Made by a program: the position numbers and the translations under genes
From: Sanderia malayensis
Lineage: Eukaryota; Cnidaria; Scyphozoa; Semaeostomeae; Pelagiidae
Length of the DNA stretch: 64,000 nucleotides
Assembly: GCA_013076295.1 (NCBI GenBank)
Contig: RQOL01000466.1
Location: 992,001-1,056,000 of the forward strand
Direction of reading: 5' to 3'
Notes under the pieces: generated by a model
Seen by the model: the letters and a program-made list of their open reading frames with translations, nothing else
Told to the model about the DNA's origin: nothing
Databases searched by the model: none
Part shown: one piece after another, positions 1 to 18,764 of the stretch
How the letters are laid out: each line of letters starts with the position of its first letter
How positions within the stretch are numbered: the stretch's first letter is position 1

Positions 1-94
1 GTATTCTTACATATATATGTTGCATTTTGCATCCAAGAAGCGTTGCAAGTTTTTACGAACTCTGATCTTTCCGAACTCGAATTTATTTTCGCAG

Positions 95-6783
<6,689 letters not shown>

Positions 6784-7186
6784 ATCTTGAAGCAGAGTGT
6801 TAATATCCGTGGACTTTAAAACTGCTTAAAGACTGTAGTACTTTGGCGAAATTAATTGCCTCTTATTTCTTTCTCTCGTAGTAAATGGATTTATATTGAG
6901 TAATGTCTTTCTTAAAGTTTAACGTATTCGTCTCGAGTTTTTCAAATGCTCGGTAAAGATTGAACTCGATTGCATCATCTGTTCGTAAGGTGACTGATTT
7001 AGTACCACTGGTGAATTGAATGAAAGAAAGGGTTGGCAAACGATACTAGTGGCCAAAGGACCTTACCGGGAATTGCATAAGACGACGAATTACGAGAAAC
7101 GAAAATTGAGAAACGATTAGTTGTCAGCATGTGCAGTGGCGTAGTTACTCATTCTGCGCAGGGGCTTATATGTCGTAATGATATCC
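6784..7186. other. 3' UTR / intergenic after SMARCC
   Basis: This stretch after the TAA holds the presumed SMARCC 3' UTR. I see no open exon or clear repeat in it. Confidence 0.5.
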
Positions 7187-8045
7187 ACGGTGTCTTGTGT
7201 GAGGATTGGGGTTAGGCTCAGGGTTAGGGTGGCCTAAAGGTGGCGTGCATGCGCAGTAACATATATAGGTTACTGTGCAGGAGGATTTATGACGTATTGA
7301 TAGCTCAGTGCCTGGTGTGAGGATTAGGGTCAGGGTTAGGCATATAGTTACGTTATGCGCAGGAGATAGGTGGTCGGCATGCGCAGTGGCGTATTTATTG
7401 GTACTACACAGGAGCATCTATGACGTAATGCTGTGCCAAAGACTGAGGCATTTGTCTTAGGGTTAGGCTTAGGGTTAGGTTATGCGGAGGAGAAAGGTGG
7501 TGAGCATGTGCAGTAGCGTATTTATTGGCACTGCGCAGGAGCATCTATGACGTAATGCTGTGCCTAATGGCTGAGGCATTGGCCTTAGGGTTAGGGTTAG
7601 GCTTAGGGTTAGGTTATGCGGAAGAGAAAGGTGGTCAGCATGTGCAGTAGCGTATTTATTGGTACTGCGCAGGAGCATATATGACGTAATGCTGTGCCTA
7701 CTGACTGGGGCATTGGCCTTAGGGTTAGTAGGGTTAGGGTTAGGCTTAGGTTCAGGTTATGCGGAGAAGAAAGGTGGTCAGCATGCGCAGTAGCGTATTT
7801 ATTGGAACTGCACAGAAGCATCTATGACGTAATGCTGTGCTTAATGGCTGAGGCATTCGCCTTAGGGTTAGGGTTAGGGTTAGTGTTGCCTAAAGGTGGG
7901 CGTGCATGCGCAGTAACATTAGTAGGTTACTGTGCAGGAGAATTTATGACGTATAGGTATCCAGAGTGTCGTCTAGTGTGAGGGTTAGGGTTAGGGTTAG
8001 GGTTAGGGGTTGCGTTTTGCGTTAGGGTTGCGTTAGGGTTGCATC
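7187..8045. repeat. Tandem array of ~130-bp units with TTAGGG-like blocks
   Basis: Five to six degenerate units alternate two parts. The first is a block of TTAGGG-like hexamers (perfect runs at about 7982-8006). The second is a conserved flank containing GCATGCGCAGT, ACTGCGCAGGAGCA, TATGACGTAATGCTGTGCC and GGCTGAGGCATT. Related copies, mostly in the opposite orientation, occur at 26341-26640, 28627-28752, 31040-31235 and 61793-62092, so this is a dispersed family and not a chromosome end. The array ends about 140 bp before the AspRS start codon. Confidence 0.85.
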
Positions 8046-8185
8046 ACCCGGAGGAGAAACACGTGTGTTAACTGAAAATGAGGCTCTACACCTCAGCGAA
8101 AAAGAAACTGCCCTTCTGTTCTTATCTTGATGAAACGAAGTGGAGGGTGAATTTGGAAAAATTTATCGCTTATATTTGTTAATTT

Positions 8186-11100
8186 ATGTCTGTTTGTGCA
8201 AACGGTTTCAAATCTTTCGTGAAGCACTCAAATTACGCCTTACTCGTAAGATCATTTGGCCAGTTTTCGAAGAGTTTTCCGCACGTGCTATCAGTTAGGC
8301 CAGTTAATTTTCGCTGGGCAAGGCCTTCAAATTTCTGGAACAACCCAAGAACAGTTTTTGTTTCAACAAATTATTTGAACATGAGCAGCAACCAAGAAGA
8401 AGTACCTCCGGCTGAAGGCAATGGGTGAGATGATTTGATTACATGTTTGTTCTTGCAAGATGCAGAAGTGAACTTGTTTTTTCTTTTTCGAACAACTTCC
8501 TGTGATGTTATGACTGCTGGGGTTGGGTTGGGGCTTCTATTATTGGGGTTTGTTGTTGTGGGACAATTTGTTCCAGTCTCCAAGCAAAATCATTGGGCAC
8601 TTATTTGAGGAATCACGATATGCTTTTTTGTTCTGTTTCATTAATTACACCCATTAACCTTGATTAAATATAATTTTCCCTTTAGAGAGCAAATGTCAAA
8701 GAAAGCTTTGAAAAAACTCGAAAAAGAAAAGAAGAAGTCAGAACTGAAAGCTGAAAAACAAGCCAAACAGGTATAAATCACGTAGGCACTTCTTTAGTTG
8801 GAAGATGATTATGTCATAGCAATATTTATTTTTGTTTAATTGTGTCCTCTGATTTAATTTTAGGCTGAAATGGAAGCTCAGGCTGATGCACAGGTCATTA
8901 TTATTGAAATGTCAATATTATTATTATTGAATTGAAAAATTTTGTTATTATAATATCGTTATTTTAATCAAGTCTCACATTTTTCTCATAGGATTTTGCC
9001 AAAGGACGTTACGGAGTGGCTAAACTGATCCAATCTCATGAAAAAACAGGTAATATCAAGATAGTAATACAGATAATCAGCATTCTAGCTTTTTTATGAA
9101 ATTCTAACAATGACAAATATGATTTCCTTATATTGAAAGGGTTCATATTTTAACGATTTCTTTATTTGTTTTAATTTTAGACCGGGTATGGACCAAGGTC
9201 GATGATATTGATAAATCAAAGGCTGAGCAAAGAGTTCTTGTTAGAGGAAGATTGCACACTAGCAGGGGTGCTGGTAAGTGGTCAGGAAGTATTTTATTTC
9301 TATTAAAGGTGCTGGAAACAAGTATTTTCTTGCTTCATTGCATGGTAATGCGGTAGATTTTTGAATTAGCTTATTTATTTAATTATTTTCTGGAGGGGGC
9401 TTGTAAACATTTTCAATACAAGTCTGTATGATTGACTCATTTGCTGAACTTCTTTTTTCTTTATTATTATAAAAAACAATATGAACATAATTGTCTAATT
9501 TTTTGTTCAATTTTTAATTTTTAGGTAAACAATGTTTTATTGTGATCAGGCAAAAAGAATTCAGTATCCAAGCTATTATTGCAGCCAATGAAATCGTCAG
9601 CAAACAAATGGTGAAATTTTCTGCAAAGTAAGTTTATTGTATGTCTGTTTCTGTCCATATCAGTATTGTTTTATTTGCATAGCTTTTGATGGCGTGTGGG
9701 CTTTTGTTTTATCAATTTTGAAATGAAAGCTTCTCTGAACATGGAACCAGTGTTGGAGTTTCCATTATTTAAAAACTTATAAAAATGCACAAGAAAGTGT
9801 TGATACTGACAATGTCAAAACGTCGCAAAGAAATCTCTCCATTGAGCTTAGCGGGCTAAGACAAAATAGAGAAATCTGTTTTGTTTTAGCGGCGCCACAA
9901 TGTATCAGAGATTACTATTCAATTCAATGTTAAAATGTGACACTGCAGCTCGACAGGTGTAATTTAAGGAATTCGGAATCGTGGAAGTATGGAAGATGAG
10001 AGCTGCTGAACCGTGTGTTATGTATAAGCTGCGGAACATGAATTTTCAAGCATGTTTAGTTGAAAGCTCGGTTTAAGATTGAAGGAAAAACCAAATATAC
10101 CAAGCCATATTAGGATGTCATTAAACCAGGGGTGAATTGCACTACGAGGCAATTAAAGTGACCAGATGCTTAAGTTAATTATACGGTATTTGTAATTATA
10201 CCAAGCAAAATGGCCCTACATACCTTTGCTGGATGGCCCTAATTTACTGGACAAAAGTGCCCTACATATCTTTGCATCCGAGCATTTGTGTGGCAGTATA
10301 CGAAATGACAAAAAGTCAGCTTGTATCGATATCAATCACATATATTATTCACACATATACTTATACACACATTTACACACATTTTTATTTTAAGCCGGGC
10401 TCAGCAATACACAAACACAAACACAAAACACAAACAACTTAGGTCCCTAGTATGATATCGGTAAAAGTATTTTATGATTGCTTTTGAAAATTGATTGAGT
10501 CAGTTGTAGCTGCTTTGCAACTGACATGCCGAATGGTTTGATAAACCAAGAAAAACAAGATGAGAGAAAGATCAAATGGTGTAGTAGCCATTGCTAATGG
10601 AAGTTCCACGACTTCAATAGCATTTCAATTAATGTTTTTAAATGGATTCAGAGGAGAAAAGAAGCAAAATACAAGACCCACACAAAGTCAAACACCGACT
10701 CAACCAATAGGATTTCAGCTGTCTTCACAAACACTAGTATTTTAATTACTTAGATAGTCCGAAAAAAGATAGAAAGGTAGATAGGAATAAAAGCAAAGCA
10801 GTCTAAAGGTAGTATTAGTGTAGAAACAGTAAGTTCAAAGTGAGTTTGGACATGGTCTTTAATCAACTGCAAACGAGACAAAACTAGTGCTATCAACACT
10901 GTAAAAGTTGGACACTCCCAGGAACTTTCCCCAATGTTCAACTGTGAGCATCCAACCAATGCAGGCTTCAAGACACCAGTCAGGCCTAGCCCACATCAGA
11001 TAAAGACCAAAGTCCAAGATGTAAAAGCGCCTGTACAAACAAAGATTCATTGAACAATTACATCAGCACTACTGATAATGGAAAACTACACATTGCCAAG

Positions 11101-14100
11101 GAGTCATCCCCTGAACTCGACTTAGAACAATGCACAGTTAACGACAACCAACTGCACCTCTGTAATTATTCAAATAGTCTTGGAAATAAGAAAAGCACGA
11201 GATTGAAAGATAGTGTTTACACAGTGGACGACTTAGTAACTAAGATGCTTAGTATAAACGAAGATTAACTAAAATCCCATTCCCTTCACAAGTAATTGTC
11301 CTATCACCCTTTTGTTTGCTTCTCTTTCTGTTTTTTTTTATTTTCTTCTATATTAAATTTTTTTGGATTTTCTTCTATATTAAATTTTTTTGTGTTTTCT
11401 TCTATATTAAATTTTTTTGGGGTTTTCTTCTATATATTATTTTTTTGTTTTTTTTTATCAATTTTCAAGCACAAACACAAAGACAAACACACTCACATTA
11501 CATTACAAATTGCTGAGCCCGGCATGCTGCATTGTTCTTACTGGAGATTCTTAGGAAGAAGATGTTCAATCTTCTTCCCTTTCTCCAAATTCTTCTCCAA
11601 ATCGACTAAAGTGTTGACACCGTCGATCACTTTCTGAACAAGTTGGACCTGAGAAAAGACACAAAAGGCTACAATATGTCACGCAAAAAGATTTACAGCC
11701 ATATATGAACGACTAAGAAAAACGTTAAAGCCATGTAAAACCTGGTATACTCACTAACAATGCATGAAAGATGAAAAGCAGAAGATGGATGAATGAATAA
11801 AGATTTTCGACTACTTACCTCTGAGAATCCAAGGCGGTCAAGGTTGGAGATGTCAAAAGTGCCACCAACTGCAGCGGTATCGACACCACCTGGTAACAAA
11901 AGACACAACAACACATATAGATTGAATAGAGACAACACAACATATGAAGCAAAACATTGGTCAAAATATCTTCAACATGAACTTACCGGTTCCTCTCTTT
12001 TGCAGACGCAAATGTTCGAGGAGGCTGCCAAACTTCTCGTGCTAAAATAAATAAACAGTGCTTAAGAAGCCTTTGCTCTCTCGCACATAAAACTGCCATC
12101 TCTATCTATAGAGGTTATGACATCATTTAAAGCTGTATTTAACCATCTCTTGTATGTTAACATGTATGCTGAAGTACGCACTATTCTACCAGAGACCAGA
12201 GAAACGTACAAAGTATACAATATTCAACAGCCCTACCTTAGCGAGATGGGGCAGCTTGACGTGAACGCCGGCCCTGAGTCCAGTGCCAAGGTTGGATGGG
12301 CAGGTGAGGATGTAGCCAAGATGTTTGGACCACATGAATCCCTCTCCCTCTTTTTTGATGTTGTCTTCGACCTTCTTCAATCCGTTGCAGAATCTCTCGA
12401 AGACACGCTTCATGTTGCCACCCTTCTCCATGGAGATGACGCGGGTGTGGTCCTCCTCGTTGACCCAGACAAGGAAGTTCTTCTTGTCGTTGTGCCAGAT
12501 GCCGCGGGCATCGGGCCAGTCGCGAGCCATACCGGCACAGGTCAGCAAGGGAGACACTGGCTTGTCGAACAGAAAGTGATCGTCGATCAATTGATCTTGT
12601 TCCTTTTCTGTCATGTCCTTGAGTGGATAATACTTTCCACTCATTTCGCCTGCATGCAACCGAGAGACAGAAATAACAGCAGTGTCATGACAATAAGGCC
12701 CCCACCTCCCCCATATGAGATGTAGAAGACGTACCCGTCAATTTGTCAAGAGCATTCTTGACGACACGTTCCACCTCTCTGCGTTCGGCTCTGGTGCAAT
12801 GTGGAGGCAGGCTGTAGTTCTTGATGGATCGGCCAGTGCGGCAACGCGATGAAAGCACGTACTTCTCATCGAAGTTGCCTCCTTTGATCTTGGAGGCGTC
12901 CAAGTCGGTGACATGGCTATCGGTCTTCTTGAACCCGTTGTGTCTCTCCTGGATAATCGGGTCCATGAGCTCGCTGAACACCTGGTAACTTTCCTCATCG
13001 CCAGCAACGATGCCAACTGTAGTTATGAATGGGTGGCCAGGGTTGTCCACTCCGGTTTGGATGGCTTGATCAAGGGTGTAACCAGATGGGGTTTCCTAAA
13101 TGCAAAGTAATATTCAACATTACCCAATCTCTGTCTGTTATTACCCCCCAACTAATCTTTTCCGATACCATGGGCCTTAGACATCCATGCCCATTTTTGA
13201 CTTGCGACCCGCATGCGCAAGTGACTGCATCTTTGTGAGTCCTGTATTCTGTAACAGACTAATGGGACAGTTCAATTTGACACCGAGTTGAAATTGAAAA
13301 ACAAATTGTTACACAATGAAACATGTTTTGGAAAACTGGCACACAATTAAGTTTACTTTGGAAATCAAATTGAAATACAATTAAGTTTACCTTGGAAAAC
13401 AAATTGACATACAGTTAAGTTTACTTTGGAAAGAAAATGGATACATAATTAGCATAACTTTAAATTAAATACACCTGGCTGGGAATACTTTGTAACACTG
13501 AAGATCTGCCCACAAAAACAATTGTTTGAATTATATTTTGAACTGCCAGGACGCAAGCTAGGTAATTTATGCAATTTGTGAATTTTAGTGTTTATGGCTC
13601 GTGGCTTATGCTTAAAAATTGGCCAGACCAGAAAAGTGAAATATTGATGCATAAATTATTTGAAAATATTAAGGACAATTATTTAACAGTGAACGGAACT
13701 CGACGTAACTGCGCCAAAATGTTTTTATTTTAATATTCCACAGTACAATGGAACAGTGAGCATTATAGAACATAGATTTTTAAGTAAGATCATTGTAGTT
13801 CCTAGTTTTCTGCGACGCTAACATTTGAATTCCTTACATTTTGTTCATACTGTCAAATCGAACTTCATCCCTTTGCTGTACCCCTTCAGCATCCCTAACT
13901 GAAGGGTACCTTTACACCTTTACCTTTACGTCATATTTTAACACCTCAATCAGTTATCTACCTATACACTGTACTATACAAACGTTTTCATCATCTGTTA
14001 TGAATATGGCGACAAAATTAAACTCACCAAATCACGAAGCTTCGCATACAAGCTTGGTGTCAGATGATGGGCCATGCAGTTATTATGCTTTTTTAAGTCC

Positions 14101-17100
14101 GGAAAGTCGGCAGTTGCCGGGAATTTCTCGTAAGCAGGGCGTCCATTTGCGCACTTCGTTTCACCCCCGAAAAACTGCGTCGTCGTTGCTCCGTAGGCAG
14201 CCACGGCAGCACCGACAGATGCGACGGCAGCCTTTAGCATCTTGCGTGATGCAAAGTTCTTCATAAACGATGCCATCGTAGTACAGTGTGATTTCAATAT
14301 GTGGTACGTGGTCACACGATAAACGATCACAGAGAATGTTTATCAAGGTCTCTTTGAAGGTGCTGATGATTTTCTTGACTTTACTTGAAAGATTTCTGAA
14401 AGCGATTGATGCGTTTCTCTGCGTCTCGCGCTTACACACTCCGCATGTATTCTGACGTCAGAGCGACAAAAATCAATTGATGTGACGCGAAATTCGCGCG
14501 GGACCGAGGTTTGTCGCCCGCAACCACGTGACGCAACGTCAAAATTTATTGTGATTATTACAGTAATCATACCATATTTGTAAAGCGTCAATTTTTGCCT
14601 AGGCCTATCAATTTTCGATTTTTTATTTGACAAGTATTAAAAATTTATTTGTTTTTTACAATTTCATGATGTTTCAATTCGCAAATCGCAATTCTTATGC
14701 AGATAGGGGAGATATCTGCATACGTTGCAGCATGACTCCAGCCCAAATTTGAATATTATCTGCGAAGTAAATATTAGTCTTTTGAGTTTAAACTCTGTGC
14801 TCTGTGAGCTTCAATGTCATTTGTAGCAAAAATCATTGAAATTTTCCATGTTAACTTCTTTTAGCATAACAAAAGAATCAATCGTTGACGTTGAAGGAGT
14901 TGTCAAAACTGTTGAACCAAAGATTCAAAGTTGCTCCCAAGATGATGTTGAAATTCACGTTGATAAAGTAAGAGATATTGGTAGTACGAGATATCTAGTG
15001 GTACAAAAATATCACTAGAGATCTCGTACAAAATATAAGATATCTAGTGGTATTTTTATCATATCTAGTCGCATTTCTTTGTGTGAGAAATGTCTATGAA
15101 ATTTTATCCTTTCTAAACTTATTTTCCAGATCTTTGTTATCAGCGCTGCTGATCCAAGGTTGCCATTATTAATTGAAGATGCATCAAGACCAGAAACAGA
15201 CGAGGCAAGAGGAGTGTTTTATTTCACCTTGTGTTAAGGATGGATAGATTGTCAAAATGACAACCTCGGTTGTAACATAGATGATAAGATTAGAGAGAGA
15301 GAACACAATTCTTATAACTAACTCGCTGCTGAGGTTATAAAACTCAAAACCAGACTTGAATATGACAAAGCTCAGTATCAAAGTCATTGTTACTAGCGCA
15401 GTGTTGTTCTAACATTGATAGTTTTTATATCCAGTCCAGACAATGTTTGATTTTGAATAAATCTAACCCTGTTTGCTTGTAGAGTTTGTCACGTGTTAAC
15501 CAGGATACGAGGTTGGATAACAGAATAATTGATCTCAGGGTAAGTTTATTGTCATATTCTTATTATATAACCCCCATGGTATTGTGTCAATCACTGCTGC
15601 AAGAGGGTAATCGTTGAAGCTCGTTATAAGGATGATATAAACCAGGCTTAATTAACAAATACACACGTTGATTTCCACTCTAAGTTGATTTGCACTCTTA
15701 AATTCAAAATTGCTTTGAAAATCGGAAACATGGCGAAACATAATAAATACTAAAGCTTTTCGTCTGACACTCATCAGATATGTTTCCGATTTTCAAAGCA
15801 ATTTTGAAGTTCTGTACCGATCAAGGACTGTACTCTTAAATTCATTAGCAAACAATTCGTTCTATAACATGATAAACACGTCTGTTTTATTTCTAGACGA
15901 TTACAAATCAAGCTTTGTACAAGATTCAAGCTGCAATTTGCAGATTGTTCAGACAATACTTGGATTCTCAAGGATTTGTTGAAATTCACACTCCAAAGAT
16001 CATCTCGGGTATGCAGCTTAAGGAATAATGGAGCCATTTGTCCCGCCTTGTGTATTTGCTAATTTTCCGCCCTGCTTCATGTATTTGACGCTACTGTGGC
16101 TGTAAACATTGCTACTAATTCACGTGTAGCAGCGCGTACAGTCTTCAATTGGCAAGAAGACGTCAGTTACTCTTTAACCTGGTACTGAGTTGCTGACCTT
16201 TTGCGTCAAATCAAATTAATACCACAATATCTGATTGCCTTAACATTGCTGAAGAATTATATCACATTTTCATGTTCTGTGTCATTTCTTTATGCAGCTG
16301 CCAGTGAAGGTGGGGCAAATGTTTTCACCGTGTCATATTTCAAAGGTATTATTCTATTCATTTAGTATATCAAATTTCATATTGTTGTTTTCGTTGTGAT
16401 TATTTTTTGTATCTTCTTCTTTGGCATCTTTATCTTCTTCCATTGCGTTTCCAATATGCATAAGATAATTTTGCATTATTTTTCGTACTTGTTGGGTCTT
16501 TATCGTTTGCATACAACTTGCGTGCAACTAACTTGAAATGCATTCAAATGTAGATATTTCTTATTTGTATTACGCTCACCGGTGATATTTTGTTTCAGGA
16601 AATGCATATTTGGCGCAATCTCCACAGCTTTACAAGCAAATGGCTTTAGCTGCAGATTTTGACAGAGTCTATACTATTGGAGCTGGTATGACATTTTAAC
16701 ATCTTTTTTTATCATTACAATTGCTCAAACGCTTGTTACTTGTTCTGTTACATGTTTTGCACTTACGTTTTCTTGCTTTAGTTTTTAGAGCCGAGGACAG
16801 CAATACTCATAGACATCTTTGTGAGTTTGTGGGAATGGATCTTGAAATGACATTCAAGGAACATTATCATGAGGTATTCGCATGAACTTGAAACATGTTA
16901 CTAACGTTTGGTACTCAACATTTGTATAATTATCTCATCATTTAACGAATTGATATTAACGTATATACTTTTCTCGTTTTAGGTTTTGCAAATGATTGGA
17001 AACACCTTTATTCATATTTTCAAGGGCTTGAGAGACGAGTATGTAGTCGATGCTTAGATTCTACAACTTATACTTATAAATAAGTAAACTTATAAATAAA

Positions 17101-18721
17101 ATGTAGAATGTATTTATTTTCCAATGCAAGGAGGTTTAATTAACTTCTATTTTCATTTATCAGGTGCGCGGATCTGATCAACACAGTTGGAAAGCAATTT
17201 CCCGCAGAGCCTTTTGAATTCCTCGAGCCAAGGTATTTTCTATTGTAACTTTTTAATTGTAAATATTCTTCTTATGTAACTTTGCGGCAACTTGTAAGAT
17301 AGACGTAACATTCTGCTCGTGTTTTAGTCTTATCTTGAACTACAAAGATGGTGTGCAAATGCTAAGAGAGAATGGTATTGAAATGGGTGACGAAGATGAT
17401 CTTAGGTTTGGTTTATTTCTCTTGATTTCTATATTCATATATTTTTAGATTCTCAGTTAATTTCGTAATTTTTTTTGTTTGTCTTCTCTTCTGCTTCACA
17501 CTGATTTTGTTAAGGAGTTTTTATCTTTCTCTAAGTTCGTGATAATTGTTCATGTTGTAGCACACCAAATGAGAAGTTTCTTGGAAAGCTTGTCAAAGCA
17601 AAGTACGGAACTGATTTCTACATTCTTGACAAGTACCCACTTGCTGTCAGACCGTTCTACACAATGCCAGATCCAGATAACAAGGTGAATATGCTTTTAA
17701 TTCTTTGTAAAGAAATTTCAATGGATGAATATGCTATGGACTGTGGACTCATTATTTTGAGCTCGCAAAGATCTGAAGCTCCATTTGATTTATTTTTGAT
17801 TCATGATTGAAGGGGACTTGTTATATTGAAATGTCTAAGGGAGTGGGAATTATTTCCACATGGCGAGCAGTTTGATATAGAAGATGTTTCAGATGAGAAT
17901 AGCCTGCTAGTTTACAATTAATGCCTACGTTTTAGCGTCAATGAAATCACACGATGGAATTGCCATGCTATGCAATCTGCTATGTCATTGATCTGCTATT
18001 GATAGCTTGTTCGTTTTCTTAGAAATACAGCAATTCGTACGATATGTTTATGCGAGGAGAAGAGATATTATCAGGCGCCCAGCGTATTCATGATCCAGAA
18101 TTGTTGACAGAGAGAGCATTGAGTCACGGACTTGGTATGATTTGATTACGTTTCTACCTACTGCAGTGGAACCTCTACCAAAGGGAACATTTAAGTAGTA
18201 GACACGTGGGTTACCTTTTTGCAAGCAAAAGCAACCTCTATTCAACACATTTCTCTAATACGTGCGAAATCATTATTCCCATTGTGTTTATTATATGCAG
18301 GCTCCACTGTACTTTTCGTAATATCAGTTCTGTTGTGATTAACTAATTGTTGAACGAACTCTGTGAACTTAATAATACAGGTCGCGTTGTATTACATGGA
18401 GTATTAAAGTAAAAATTCACTCTCAAGTTCTCGTGCATTTAACCACAAACAAAACATTTCATTATAACAATATGCAACTTACCTGAAGGTTTATTCTACC
18501 CTTGTTTGCATGGCTACCAGTCAATAAATTAAGTAGACCACACGTTTTGCTTCTGTCATCAGACTGTGATAATTTTCATCTAATTGCTTATCGTTTTTTA
18601 TTTTGGTGGTGATACATAGATGCCTCCATTTTTCTTTCAGACCTTGAGAAGATCAAAGCATACATTGATTCTTTCAGATATGGCTGCTCACCACATGGTG
18701 GTGGCGGAATTGGTAAGTAGC

Positions 18722-18764
<43 letters not shown>

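Noticed and set aside
7187..8045. Telomere or subtelomere boundary
   Set aside because: Hexamers are interspersed with unique flank, the family recurs inside introns in both orientations, and genes continue on both sides.
12117..12725. 202-codon plus-strand frame, the longest single frame near creatine kinase
   Set aside because: It is the antisense shadow of creatine kinase exon 3, whose minus-strand protein is unmistakable.
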